Shown here in pieces: positions 11,100 through 23,665 of a stretch of DNA of 64,000 nt (its first letter is position 1; the number at the start of each line of letters is the position of its first letter). The stretch comes from Posidonia oceanica (taxonomy: Eukaryota > Streptophyta > Magnoliopsida > Alismatales > Posidoniaceae), in assembly GCA_037176725.1 (NCBI GenBank), contig JAZBRS010000049.1, positions 32,232,001 through 32,296,000 of the forward strand, read 5' to 3'. Both the position numbers and the translations under genes were made by a program. A model generated the notes under the pieces. The model saw only the letters and a list, made by a program, of their open reading frames with translations. It did not search any database and was not told the origin of the DNA.

Positions 11100-12341
11100 T
11101 GTGGATATGGGGTTTCGGTGTGGAGGAGAAGAGGGAAGCTTGTTTTCTTTTTTTGATATCACTTGCTCTTTCTTGGCGTCCACTTCTTTTTGTATCCAAC
11201 TCCGTCACTCCACAGGTGATGGAATTGGTGTGATCACCACTCTAGGTTCGCTTTCACCGACCTTCGAGACGCCTTGGGAGATGTGGGGTGTGGGTTCGGC
11301 TACCTTGGGACAATGTCGGCGTTGCCCAAGGGTGCCCGTGCTTGGTGAGTCTCTTCTTCTTCTTCTTCTTCTTCCTTGTAAAACAGATGTTAGAGAAATA
11401 AAAGTACGGATTAATATGGTGTAGTAGCCTATTCAGAGTATATTGAATAGAACATAAAGAAACACAGAAAAACACTTACCCGAGGGGTTTGATCCCCCCA
11501 GTTGCAACTAATGGAAATGAATATGCTTTGCTATACTATGAAATTAAAAATATGATATGAAAAAGAAAAACTTAAGAGAGCCCCCTTTTTATCTATGCAC
11601 GGAATGCAAGATGTGTCGACATGATGTCACCGACGACAGAGGAAGACTTAAGCTCTTCTCTTACTCGGGATCCCCTTTCTCAAGACTCTCTCAAAATTTG
11701 GTTTCTCTCTCTAGGAATCTCTCCACTATTTTTTCACTTCTCAAAAATCTGTCCTCCTCCAAAAACATCCGTCCTTGACCCTGTGGGGGTACCCCTGCTT
11801 TATAGAAGCAGGGGAGGAACAAGAAAGGAATTGAATGACAAGATCAGCAAACTTTCCAATTCAGAGGTGTTATATGCTGGAAATCCAGCGGATAACGTTA
11901 TAAGCTAGAATACCAGCGTATAATGACCTCCGAGGTACAACTACCAGGATAAAGGAATATTCCCTAATTAAAACTTGATTAAGTGTCATTAAACTAGTGT
12001 TAATTGCCTTGACCGGTCAATAGAGTCTAAAGATGGCAAAAACACAGATTTTGTATTTGGCCAAATAAAGAAAGTTTGGGGTTGACACTGGGCTCCCACC
12101 TTAGACGCTGGAAAACCAGCGGCCAACGTTATAAGCTGGGAATCCAACGTATAACACCCTCAGTCAGTCCAACTTCCAAATTTAGTCAGGAAATGAAGAA
12201 CATTCAAGTTGTTGATACTTAAAGCTTAAATAGGTGTTTGGCTCAAGTGAGAGGTCCTGGATTGAGCAAAGAGTTTCTAGGGACGACCTAATGCAATAGA
12301 CTACACTACCATGAAGGGAGTGCCAAAACAGGGCATCTACA
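11100..12341 (-). repeat. 3' LTR of the Tat-like element
   Basis: A 1,242-bp copy. On the + strand it starts TGTGGATATGGGG and ends GCATCTACA. The minus-strand TATA (TATAAA) is at 11799-11804. CGCTGG..CCAGCG and AACGTT-type dyads lie at 11875-11928 and 12108-12155, upstream of the TATA on the element strand. A purine-rich GGAGGGGCAATC (minus strand, 12342 onward) precedes it. Confidence 0.88.
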
Positions 12342-12469
12342 GATTGCCCCTCCTTGAAGATGGCTTCGGCACGAAGCTATCTACAAGGTGAGACGATACC
12401 CCCGTGTGGCGCTACTCAGTGATCCTAAAAGAAGTCCAATGCCTGCTGCCACCAAACTTGGACGAGCAC

Positions 12470-12710
12470 AATGAGGGTCGGCTAAAGAAACACGGTCAAG
12501 GGAATTGCCCAAGGGGAACAGACTAAAGACACAACCGCAGGGGTCGAACTAAAAGACACTACCACGGGGGTTACCCGCAGGGGTCAAACTAAAGACACTG
12601 CCACGAGGGTTGCCCACAGGGGTCAAACTAAAGACACTGCCACGGGGGTTGCCTGCAGGGGTCAAACTAAAAGACATGGCCATAGGGGTTTCCCGTGGGA
12701 GTCAAGCTTA
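12470..12710. repeat. Short tandem array, ~50-60-bp units (GGGGTTGCCCACAGGGGTCAA type)
   Basis: About four to five degenerate units share GGGGTCAAACTAAA and GACACTGCCACG. They lie in the 3' untranslated part of the Tat-like element on its minus strand. Confidence 0.75.
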
Positions 12711-12939
12711 AAAGATGGATAGCTAATGTTTTCGACGACCACTCAATGCGAATGCAAAAAAATGCACTATGCATGGATGCGTGCTGGCGGGAATGCGAAG
12801 GAGGTGATCATGATATGCAATGCATGACCCTAGATAATGAGGTTCCTCCATCATTGCCGGCTTTAATTTGTATACCGGGTTGCTCGGGAATTTTTCTCAC
12901 CACCTAAGGCAAACTGACACATGCGTGGATACAATTTTG

Positions 12940-13410
12940 TCGTAATCAGGTGCCCTTTCATCAAGTGTAGCCTACACTCTCCACAGCGATCGTCGTCTTA
13001 TGATACGCGGGTTGGTGAGCAAGAGGTTCATGATGTTCCCAAGCATTGGGCAAAGGGGGTTGACCTCTTCTCTGCTAGCCGCGTTGGCTCTATTTGTCAT
13101 AATTAGGTGTCCTTTCATTGAATGTTGCCTACATTCTCGACAGAGACCGTCGTCTTGTGACCCGGAATCAATGAACGATGAGTCCACTAATACCGTTGGC
13201 TTTATTCGCCAGAATCAAGTGTCCTTTCATCGAATGTCACCTACATTCTCGACAAAGACAGTCGTCTTCTGACCCGGAAGTTAGTGAACGATGGGTCCAC
13301 TAATACCGTTGGCTTTATTCACCAGAATCAAGTGTCCTTTCATCGAATGTTGCCTACATTCTCGACAGAGACCGTCATCTTCTGACCCAGGAGTTAGTGA
13401 GCGATGGGTC
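12940..13410. repeat. Tandem array, ~115-130-bp units (TGTCCTTTCATCGAATGT type)
   Basis: At least four units contain TTTCATCGAATGT, CTACATTCTCGACA and ACCGTCGTCTT, followed by a GGTCCACTAATACCGTTGGC segment. Openings in other frames here are repeat artefacts. Confidence 0.8.
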
Positions 13411-13624
13411 CACTAATACCGTTGCCTTTGCTTTGTTTACCTGGTTGTGCTCCGAGGTGCCTGCTTTTGGATTGTTTGCTTTGTTTACCCGGTTGTGCTC
13501 CAGGGTTCTTTGCTTTGGTTACCCAGTTGTGCTCCGAGGTTCTTTGCTTTGGTTTGCTTTTGTTAAGGGACACGTCCACGAGGGTTGCCTGAGGGGGTCA
13601 AACAGAAAATTAAAGATACTGCCA

Positions 13625-14270
13625 TGGGGATTGCCCAAGGGCGAACTAAAATTTAAAAGGCTTGAGTTGGATCAATCATCCAATACTCAGAGAAAACGAG
13701 CTAGATCAGTGATCCAACACTCAGAAATCGACCTTTGGGTGTTGCTCAGAGGGATAAAGCTAAAATAAAATCGTCGAGGGGATTGCCCAGGGGAAAGCTA
13801 AAATTTAAAAGACTTGAGCTGGATCAATCATCCAACACTCAGAGAAAACGAGCTGGATTAGTAATCCAACACTCGAAAATCGACCTTTGGGTGTTGCCCA
13901 AAGGGATAAAGCTGAAATTTAAATAACTTGAGCTGGATCAATCGTTCAACACTCAGAGAAAACGAGCTAGATTAGTGATCCAACACTCAGAAATCGACCT
14001 TTGGGTGTTGCCCAAAGGGATAAAGCTGAAATAAAATCGACTTGAGCTGGATCAATCATCCAACACTCAGAGAAAACGAGCTGGATCAGTGATCCAACAC
14101 TTGGAAATCGGCCTTTGGGTGTTGCCCAAAGGGATAAAGCTGAAATAAAAGACTTGAGCTGGATCAATCGTCCAACACTCAAAGAAAACGAGCTGGATCA
14201 GTAATCCAACACTAGGAAATCAACCTTTGGATGCTGCCCAAAAGGATAGAGCTGAAATAAAATCGCCGAG
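13625..14270. repeat. Tandem array, ~115-130-bp units (GAGCTGGATCAATC type)
   Basis: About five units contain GAGCTGGATCAATC, CCAACACTCAGAGAAAACGA, GATCCAACACTC and CTTTGGGTGTTGCCCAAAGG (a near-perfect inverted repeat). Neighbouring units are highly similar, consistent with recent unequal exchange. Confidence 0.85.
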
Positions 14271-14480
14271 AGGATTGCCCAGGGGAAAGCTGAAATAAAA
14301 CATGCCAAGGGGGTTGCCCAAAGAAAAGCTGTGATAAAATCGCCAAAGGGATTGCCCAAGGAAAGCTGAGATAAAACATGCCAAGGGGGTTGCCCAAGGA
14401 AAGCTGAAATAAAACATGCTAAGGGGTTTGCCCAAGGAAAAGCTGTGATAAAATCACCGAGAGGGGTTGCCCACGGGAAT
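14262..14480. repeat. Tandem array, ~40-45-bp units (GGGGTTGCCCAAGGAAAGCTG type)
   Basis: Five or so units of GCCAAGGGGGTTGCCCAAGG followed by AAAGCTGAGATAAAA. It shares its GGTTGCCCA core with the adjacent arrays, so the arrays probably arose from one another. Confidence 0.8.
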
Positions 14481-14569
14481 AAAAGGATACTTCTTCAGTT
14501 GCATTGGCTTTGTTTGCTCGATTGTGCTCGGAGATTCTAGCTGGTTCTTCTTCTTTTTTATTTCAGTTC

Positions 14570-17500
14570 ATGCCGAGATTTGGCAAGGCATACATGAGGC
14601 CGAAGAAGTTGGCCTGGAAGGGGGAGGGCCCGTCGACATCCGACGAGTCTGAGCTGACTCCAGTGAGGGTGCCGGAGGCAGTCGGGATGACAGAGGAGGC
14701 ACCGGCAGTTGGGACCGGGGCACAGGAAGGCGAGGAGGTCCATGGTGCTTCAGAGATGGCTACAGAGGGCCCACTACTGGCTGAGGGGGCGACTCTGGAT
14801 ACGACTTCGGTTGCGGATACCAGTGGCTCCAGGAGTTCAGGCTCGGAGTCATTCATTCCTTCGGTTGAGGATTCAGAGGAGTCAGGGTCAGAGGAGGTAG
14901 TTCCCGAGGCAGGGCCCGCTACTACAGCTCCTACTGCTGCTAGGATGGTTGAGGATGACGGCTGGTATATGAGCATCCAGGACTTTGTTCGATGGGAGGC
15001 AGAGGGCGATGCTGGTGCTCCTCCAGATTTTACGCGGGCTCACATACCCTACGACGAGGTGCAGGCTTCAGCACCACGCAGGGATGCAGCCCGGGCCGAG
15101 CTTGTGGTAGCTGCATTGGTGGCTAGGGGACAGGTAACCACATTTCCCATTCAATTTCAATTATTATTTTTGTGAACTTGGTCTGACAATTTTTCTTCCT
15201 TTTACAGAGTCGGGCTCTCGCCATTGTGCGTGGCCATTGGAGTCAGGTCCTCAAGTGCTACTGGATGTTGGCGCCTTTTCAGCACGAGCGGCTTCGGCAG
15301 ATGGGGTTTGGACACTTCCTGTCCATTCCTCATTTCTTGCTTGAGTTGGGACTTCTGGAGTCTGTAGTAGAGCGCTACCACCACCATACGAGCTCGTTCG
15401 TGACCTGGGTCGACGAGTTCGTCCTTTCTTTGGAGGACATGGTTCGGCTGACCGGACTTGGGGTGACCGGACGTCCAGTGACCGGTTCAGTGCATTCAGA
15501 CTATACCTCTATGATGGCAAAGTTAGTAGGGAGGAGGATAGTCATGTACGGGCCATGTCTCTTCCTTCCTTCCTCGGTAGTACACTGGGTCGAGGATTCG
15601 CGAGAGACAGCGACGGAGCCTAGGGAGGACGCCGATCAGCAGCTCCGCACCTTTCTTCTGGTTTTGTTCAAGGACTTGCTTTTTAGCAACGCCACTTCGC
15701 GGGTTTCAGCAGTGTTCCTGCCCCCGCTTGCCGACCTGGACCGAGTCGGGGAGTATGCTTGGGGAGCTGGCAGCCTGTCCTTTCTGTATTCGGTCCTCTT
15801 TAAGTTTTCTGACGGTAGTTCTTGTCAGCTTGGTGGGAATCTGCCATTCTTTCAGGTATATAGACTTCCCCTACTTATTTAAGCTTCAACATTTCCCTTT
15901 TGCAAATTTGATTGATGATTTGCTTTGTTTCTACTTGCAGCTGTGGGTGTGGGACCACTTTACTTTCATGAGGCCTATCCCACCTTCAGTGCCCGAGGTA
16001 GGGATGCCTTTCCCATGAGGACTGTAATGGAGTCGGGCCGCTCATGCACCTAAGGCGGTCACCGACCATCGCTATGTTGGGCGTCTCTTCTTTGAGATGC
16101 TAGTCCCTGCCCAGGTAATCTTCTTTCCATATGCTCGCTTCTGATATTAATCTTTTTGGTATACTGATCCCCTATCTGCTTTTCAGGTGATTTGGCGTCC
16201 GTACGTTGAGGGGGAACATGAGGATGTGCTAGAGATTGCCCATGATCGGGTAGCTTTTGCTAGGGACATTTGGATCCATTGCTAGAACCACTTCCATTTC
16301 TAGTAGATCAGCAGGGCACTTTGACAGTTGGGGCGTCGGCAAATTCAGCCTCAGGCTCACCCATTTAGAGTTTGGCACGAGATACGGGGAAGAGGTGGAC
16401 GTGCTCGCCACTAGGTTGACACCTACGGTCCACAGTTGCTGGACTGGGTTTGAGGCGGATCCACCACTCCTGCTGATGCGACTGCTGAGGACGAGCTGGT
16501 TTGGGCCAGGTGGATGGACGACCAGCTCAGCGGGCTCATGGTCTTCCATCTCTCCCATTTTCTGGGGCGGTCGAACCTTCCTATGGGTGACACCGCTCCT
16601 GATGTGGCAGCGATGACGGTGGGCGAGCTGCAGGTGTCCGTCCACTCTCATCGAATGCAGATGGAGATAGCGGTGAGTATTTAACTTTATGTTTCATTTT
16701 GCATTGCTTGTATTTCTTGACAGCTAACATATTTGGAGTTTTCCACTTGCAGCTGAGGATTATTGACGAGTATAGTCAGCACGAACGTGACCTAGTTAGG
16801 CACGTTCCTGAACTGACTGAGGAGGTTGAGCGTCTGTGAGCCTCTGCTTCTTAGGTTTGTATTTATTTTTATAGCATAATTGTTTACCTTGAAAACTGTA
16901 CTAATCATGCATCTTTGCATTTGCAGCCTTCGACCAGTTCTGCCCCTCCACCGGGTCATGCCGAGGAGATTTCCCGTCTTCAGAGCGTGGTAAGTATATC
17001 AGTGTATTTTCCTTTTACATTTCTTGTTCAATTTTGACTATGGTTCTGGCTTTTGCAGATTGATGATCTTCAACGGGAGCTGTCTTATCGGGCCAGTGAC
17101 CAGGCCTCCCAGCTTGCTCTTCAGGATGCGCGAATTCAAGAGCTGGAGCAGCAGGTACAGGCTGCTATTAGTGACTTGGGATCTTCTCGTCAGCTTGCTG
17201 AGAAGAGGACAGCTGAGATTGCCTAGCTTGCTGTGCAGCAGCAACCCCCACCAGCGACTGATTCAGCTACAGAGATTGCTGAGCTGAGGAGGCAGCTAGA
17301 GGTGGCTCAGGAGGTATAACTTGCTCTTCTGTCCTTTTAAATTCATATGCTCGCTTATGCTAATGGCTTGATTCTTCTTTTCTATCTTTTCTTGCAGGAA
17401 CGAGAGATGGATCGTGCGATGGCAGCTCAGCTCGAGAGCGAGGTGATGCACTACCGTCGGGAGGCCGTGCTTGGTAGTGTTGCCATTGGTCGCCGAGTTC

Positions 17501-17670
17501 CTCCTCCTCCGTTGTCTGTGTCGAGTCATCGCTCCGGTAGCCGTCGTCCACCGGTCGAGGGGTCTCGGGCTGCATCACTGGCTTCTTCAGGTGGCTCAGT
17601 GCATCAGTCAACTCAGCCCCCCACAGCTCCTCCTTCAGCCCCCGAGGGCGAGGGGGAGAGCGCCACATAG
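14570..17670 (+). pseudogene. Plant mobile domain (PMD, MAIL1/MAIN-like) gene, multi-exon, inside a retrotransposon
   Basis: Eight exons with canonical GT/AG borders can be traced: 14570-15133, 15208-15855, 15941-16114, 16186-16672, 16753-16854, 16927-16989, 17059-17313 and 17398-17670. Exon 1 encodes an acidic Ser/Gly/Glu-rich N-terminus. Exons 2-4 encode the PMD core: SVVERYHHHTSSF, LSLEDMVRLTGLGVTGRPV, YAWGAGSLSFLY, then LWVWDHF and VIWRPYV. Exons 5-7 encode coiled-coil heptads, and exon 8 a Ser/Pro/Arg-rich tail. Exons 3, 4, 5 and 7 contain stops or frame breaks, so this copy is not translatable end to end. It lies antisense to the host element and is much more GC-rich than its surroundings. 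Host PMD proteins such as MAIL1/MAIN act in transposon silencing and gene expression. Whether the element-borne form affects silencing is unknown. Confidence 0.85.
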
Positions 17671-19990
17671 TTGTTGTTGCTTTCTTTTTTTTTCTTTTTT
17701 ACTTGTCAGCACTTGTACTTCAGGGGTATGCCCCGGTGATTTTGTAGAAAACTCAAATTTATAAACGATAAAGATTTTTTGTACACTTAGCGAACTTGTC
17801 AAATGTTTTTTTTTTTTTTGGCCTTTCTTTGAGTTGAAAATGAACTAAAATAACCAATAATCGGGGGAGCACCTCCAAATAATGGCTTTTACTTCAAATT
17901 AACTTGAAACAAGCTTATTTACATGTAATAATATACAAATGATAGAGTTATGAAGAAAGATTTCACCTGCGAGCTTTAATTCTGATTTCTGCGGCTGTTG
18001 GCGCTTTAACATGTTAATAACTTAATGAAAACTACAACAGGTGATTCTGGATAGCCCGAAGGTCCAAAAAATATGAAACCAACGCCCACACGTGTATTTC
18101 AACTTGTAGAAGCTTCTGGAACTAGTAGAAGTTGGTTTGGCATTTGTCCACTGATTTAGAGGGCTCTCAACGAAGTTCAATAACTTAAGCTGCTGAAAAG
18201 TATTGGACGCGACTGTCTATGCATCCAACGTAGGATGCTAGAATGTATAGCGTCCAACCAACTCTTACTATTTTTATCTTTTCTGGCTGCGTTGGACACT
18301 AGAACATATTGCGTCCATTGTAAGACGCACTGTTTTGCAACGTCCAATATATGTCAGTAACTTTCTGTAGAGCAGCTCAAAAAAGAATTTGTTAGGCCAT
18401 CTAGGGTGCCCCTTGCCCCTAGTCTAAGGAAAAAATAATAATAAACAAATATGTACATATATTGCATGAAATAAACTTAGACGTAGGATAATAAATCTGG
18501 CCTCAAATTTGTTGTCTAAATGAAAATGGTATACTTAACGAGGGGCTGTCTCTTCTCGAATCCCAACGTCGCCTCATAAGCGGATACCAAGTGACCGTCC
18601 TGATTAGGAGAAGTCAAAATGCGACATGGGGTCGCTAATGCCCTAGATTTTTTATCATTGGCCAGTTTTGTTATCAGTTTCATGAAGTGATGTTGGTTGG
18701 GTAGATTTTATCCTACTTTTATTTTTTTGATTTTTCTTTTTTGATCTTTTGCTATTTTTTGGATTTTTTATTTTTTTTTGGCTTTTGGTTTTATCCTCTT
18801 TTGGATTTTCGGTTTTATCTTCTTTTTTTGGCTTTTTGGCTTTATCATTTTTTTGTTTGGATTTTTTTTTGGTTTTTTGGTTTTATCATCATTTTTTTGG
18901 TTTTTTTTTATTTTTTTTCTGAGAGAAGAAGAATCTTCCAAGAAGTTGGGAAACAGGAAACCTCCTGGTTGAGAAAACCTTGATAATTGGGTCCCTTGTG
19001 CATCTTGGAGCCAAAAGATACTACAGGCTTGCTTTGGCACCTATCTGCCCCTAGACCTAGGTTCCTGCCCCTTGCCTCTCAGTGTGTAGTGCAGGGTGTG
19101 GGAAAAGAGGTAGTGACCTATCCTGAGATTTTGGCTAGAGATTTAGAATTCTACCTCCCCAGTCCAAGGTCAAATCCTACTGTGCTTTTCAATCCCTGAT
19201 TTTTCTAGTTTTGACACATGGATAGCTTCTTTGCTGTCTTCTTTTCTTGGACAACTTCTTTGCTGCCATCCTTTCCCCTCCCTCTCTTTTGTTTGATGGA
19301 CAGTTTCTTTGCTGCCTTCTTTTCTTTTCTCTGATCTTTTGGTAGGCATTAGTAGTCTCACCCCCGTTTCGAGTGCTCGGCCAACTAATATTCATTTATT
19401 GATGGACCGACACACTCCTTTCTTTTTTATTTGGTACACACCCTTCTTTTGCGCTTCTAAGCTTGGCTTTGGATATCTACCAAAAGGCATGTCCGACTTG
19501 TAGGAAGTGTGTGGACTCGTTATTCAAGGACCGGGAAGGGAACTCATAAAAGTCTGCCTTTGTCTCAGTGTTAGATCAGTGATACTTCCTCCCCACAAAG
19601 TGTTTGTGAGATGAGGTTAGAGGCAGGATTCCTAGGCTTCGGGAACAGTGAGTTCACAAGCATGGGTATTCTATTGGCTCGACATGTGGTTCAAGGGTAG
19701 CATTTATTGCAGTGCATTTCAGGAATGTTTGGGCCTAGTGCCATCCTTTTGGCCAACAATAGGCGTTGCCTGGATATGCCTCAACTACCAAGTATGGTCT
19801 GTCCCATTTAGTTCTCAAATTCCCATGCTTGGGTGGTGAATCTTCTTCTCATTAGGTTTATATTTTTATTTTATGGAAGGAAATGATATTTTATTTAGGT
19901 ATATTCTAGCAGAAACAAAAACAAATACGGAAACAAGGAAGGAAAAGTCTATTTACAAAACTTTGGGGAAATGCCCCTAGTGTAACCTCC
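17671..19990. other. Pol-less spacer of the Tat-like element
   Basis: No retroviral-type domain was found on either strand, although pol would be expected here in an autonomous relative. It holds a GCGTCC..GGACGC dyad cluster (about 18207-18352), a T/G low-complexity block (about 18712-18925, TTTTTGG units) and three short CTTCTTTGCTGYCTTCTTTT units (about 19226-19325). Open frames through these blocks are compositional. Confidence 0.6.
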
Positions 19991-19999
19991 ATCAGTAGA

Positions 20000-21559
20000 G
20001 GCTATTGAGAGGCAGGCTTCAGTCTTGATGGCACCTTCGAACCTTCTCTATCAATACATCCCAATTGAAAACGTCTGCGTCCACTAGGTCATAGATGATA
20101 TCCTTAAAGACCCAGCAGTCTTCTAAATTGTGTCCACGTCTCCTGTAGTACTTGGCAATATTTGCTTCTGTCGCAGTTCGCTCCTTCAGGTCTTCAAGGT
20201 GGGAGGTCGATTGCTTGGGCTTCTATCATTTCTGCAAACATATCCATCAGCGTGACCGGAATAGGAGGATAGCTTGTGCGCTTTGGTCTCTTGGACTGCT
20301 GTTGTGGAGCTGTATGATGGTAGTTGCCCCTGGCGTTGCCATCTTTTCCAGAGTGGTTGCCATTCTACCGGTAATCTTGAAGAGGAGAATCTCGTTGCTT
20401 TGCAACTTGATGAATGGACTCAGTATCGCCTTCTATCTCCTGAAATTCATGCATATTTTCCTTCACAGAAGTGGCTACCTCGTAGAGTGCAGTCACAGAA
20501 GGGCAATAGGCATTTGCCAACCCCCTTTTCATTGGTCCAATAGCGTTTGCACTTAATGTCTGGATAACTTGTCTTTCCAAGATGTCCAAGCCTGATTTGG
20601 CAACCATCTCCTGCCATCTATTTGCAAAGGTGACCCATTCTTCACCTAGCTTCATGGTTTCCCTGCTTAAGTTACAAAAAGTTGGCTTCGACTCGATCTT
20701 GTGTTGGTACTTGGTCAAGAAGCACTCCTTGATCTTGTCGAACCTGCTAAGGTCATCTCCGGAGAGGGTAAGGAACCAGTCCACGAGTTCGCCTTCCAAT
20801 GAATAGAAGAAAAGGTGGATGATGAACCCCAAGTCATGGAAGTGTGGAGCTGATTCCATTTGAAACCGGACGATGTGGGTTTGTGGGTTGGTGGTCCCAT
20901 CAAAATTAGGCATCTTTGGAAACTTGAAACCAGGAGGAAGCCGAAATGGTGGGAATTTGCTCATGTCAAAAGTTGGGGGAGCTTGTGTTTGAACCCCTAA
21001 GGAATTTAAAACCTTCCTCATTTCTGCTAAATTGCTGAACCTGCCACGAATTTGAGGATTTGATATTTGATTGGTATGTGGCTGTCGATTGTCACCTTGT
21101 ATATTCATACCCGCCTGAAGAGGAACCTGGCAACTCTGCTCTGGTTGGTTGGAGAATAATGGATCGGCTCCTTTGCTATATGGCCGCTGCTGGCTACTCA
21201 ACGAACAAAGGATTGGCCCTTTCTCGGAATCCTCTTGGTGAGTCATTTCCCTGCCCATGGTGTTGAGTATCTGGCAGTGCATTTCCGTGCTGTCTTTGGT
21301 ACAGATTCTCAGGGATGCGGCTTGCAACAGACCTTCGTAGTCTTTTACCAAGGAGGTGTTGACCTTGATGGAGATCCTCATCTCTTTGATTCAATGAACC
21401 GAGATGATTGTTGTCACTGTAAAGGAAGCAATACAATACTTGATATTGGGCCGAGTCAGGATCCAGTTCCTCTCCAGTGGTTGGATTGAATAACCTCATG
21501 ATGGGTTCCTCCTCGGGCATGCTATCTGTATCTGAGTAGTTGCTTTCAGATTCAGACAT
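20000..21559 (-). pseudogene. Gag of the Tat-like element (retrotransposon gag domain)
   Basis: A Gag polyprotein starts at ATG 21559 (MSESESNYSDTDSMPEE). It runs in one frame to about 21200 and continues in another through 20365, so at least one frameshift is present. The Retrotrans_gag core is clear around 20960-20600: FPPFRLPPGFKFPKMPNFDG, then VDWFLTLSGDDLSRFDKIKE and FANRWQEMVAKSGL. After a stop near 20365, a Cys/His segment of the type found at the end of Tat-lineage Gags can be read out of frame at about 20040-20170. No protease or RT follows. Structural protein only; the element depends on others for reverse transcription and integration. Confidence 0.8.
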
Positions 21560-23665
21560 TTGGCTCAGGTTTCTCTTGTTCCAGCTTAAGTTCAGTTTCA
21601 ATAAGCGTAGGACGCAGCTCACAGCAGCGTCTAATGTAAGACGCTAGAGAGGGTTGTGTCCAACACCACTGCTTTCTGTTGGTTGGCTTAACCAATGCAA
21701 TTAGTGCTTAACTATGTAGAAATGACTACCACAACTCCCTGGAACACACTCCTTGTATCTTTACACTTAATCTTGGCAAATGGTAAGCAACTTAATGCGC
21801 TGATTGGCTCTGAAGTAAAATGACAGTGTAGGACGCTGACAGAGATAGCGTCCAACGTTGGACGTTTTCCTTTGCTGCTTCCAACACTTCAAGTTGTCTG
21901 CTGAACTGATCATTGTGCCACCAATTGCTCCTTTGAGAGATATTTCTTGATGAAACAAATCCCTACGTTCTTGAGAATCACAAGACCATACAAGGACTTC
22001 CCTTTCTTTCTTTCTTTCTTTTTTTCCTTCTTTTCCTTTTTTTCTTTTCTTTTCTTTTCTCTCTTTTTTTTTCCTTCTTTTCTGATTTTTCTCTCTCTTT
22101 TTTTTTCTTTTTTTATTTATTCTACTAGTAAAGGAAAAATATTACAATATTTACACTTTGGTGGTCTAATGAAAGAAAAGAAATAAGACGTACAAGAGTT
22201 CTTTGTAGCCTAATACAAGCTTCTAAGAAAAGAAAAGGACTCAAAATAAAGTTCAAATGACTTATTTATAACCCCTGTTCAATCATTCACCCTGTAGCAT
22301 TCATTAATTCCACAAAACACCCAAAAAACGAGAGGAATAAACAGACAATGTGTTGGACGTAGAGTCTGCTGCGTCCAACGTAGGATGCAGACTGTTATAG
22401 CGTCCAACACCCTATTACAGAGAGTTGCACAGAAACACTTCCAAACAGCGATTAAAAGTTTTAATTTTAGGATTTCACTTTGTTATTAGTGTCTTAAATC
22501 TACGTCACTCTCAGGGAACCTTAAGGCTTGGGTATGGCTTTCCTCTGGGAGTTGTCTATGGATCCTCACAAATGGGACAAATAATTCTCTTCTTTAGTAC
22601 TGCCCCTATCTCAACTCCTGAGAATCTTTGGAGAGCCTGAGCACACTTAGATCCCTACCCCATAGAGGTAGAGCACAACGTACTCAGGATTGATTGGATC
22701 TCTCGCGTTTCAATCACACAATCATAAGCAAACCACAAAAATGGGAGGGAGAAGGCAAATCTTAACTTGGGGTTCAAATTAACTTTCACAAAGGATCAAG
22801 GGAAGATGTAGTGACTCTTGTGAAAGCCAATGACAATGCAAACACCTTCCTTAAGCCTTTGCAACAGGGGTGCTTAGGGCATAAATGGTTATTTACGTAA
22901 TCCAAGAAAAGACACAATCAAATTAGTTCCCAACAAGGGCCATACAAGTCACACAGAAAAAAAACTCGATTTTATTTGGATTTTTGAAAAGCACCCAAAG
23001 ATTAAGGCTCCGGTTCCTACGGCAAAGCCGATCACCTCACACCTTGTTCCTTGGGCTAGTTATGAAAAGAAAACAAAGAAAGATTTCGAAAATAGAGTGG
23101 ATCCTGTCCAGATGTGTAAGACGCTAAGAACGACAGCATTTTATGTAAGACGCAATAAGGATTAGCGTCTAACACACTGACAGGAATTTTTTTTTTTTTT
23201 TTAGAGAGCTTAAACAAGATTTTTTTTTTACTCAAACACCCCTTTATTCCTGAGAATCAAAACAAAAGAAGGGGGTAGTTGCATGCATTTTTCAATATAT
23301 TAAAGCCTAACCAAAGAAATTAAAGAAGAAATTAGCAGAAAGTAGGAAAACTGTTCAGATGCGTACGACGCTAGAATAGGCAGCGTCCAATGTAGGACGC
23401 GCCTTGCACAGCTTTTAACGTACTGACAGACCAGATTTATGAGAATCAAACTCAAACAAGAGGTGGAAGCATGATTTTAAGAGCATAAATAAAGAACAAA
23501 TATTGACGGGGTTGTGGTGCCTCAAAACACTATGAGGAATTTCGCCATGACCCTGAAAGAAAATCCACAAAATTAAATAAAATTTGTAAATGAAAAGAAC
23601 GAAGAAGAAGAGAATACTCACCTAACACGGGGGCACTTCTAGCCATCCCACCGTGATCGCCAATC
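21560..23665 (-). other. 5' leader of the Tat-like element, with primer-binding-site-like sequence
   Basis: A 2.1-kb untranslated leader on the minus strand. Next to the LTR (about 23639-23664) the minus strand reads TTGGCGATCACGGTGGGA, which resembles the TGGCGA.. primer-binding sites of Tat elements. Dyads of the type GCGTCCAACGTAGGACGC recur at about 21610-21660, 21820-21865, 22352-22413, 23115-23180 and 23360-23415. A T/C-rich block lies at 22000-22110. Confidence 0.6.

Noticed and set aside
13394..14435. Many ORFs on both strands across the tandem arrays
   Set aside because: Frames stay open because the repeat unit lacks stops. Their translations are repeats of the array.
14563..14976. 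Minus-strand 137-aa ORF opposite PMD exon 1
   Set aside because: Antisense shadow of a GC-rich Ser/Gly-coding exon.
18741..19040. Phe/Trp- or Lys-rich ORFs
   Set aside because: Translations of TTTTTGG low-complexity DNA.
20152..21489. Plus-strand ORFs at 20152-20556 and 21235-21489
   Set aside because: Antisense shadows of the Tat-like gag.
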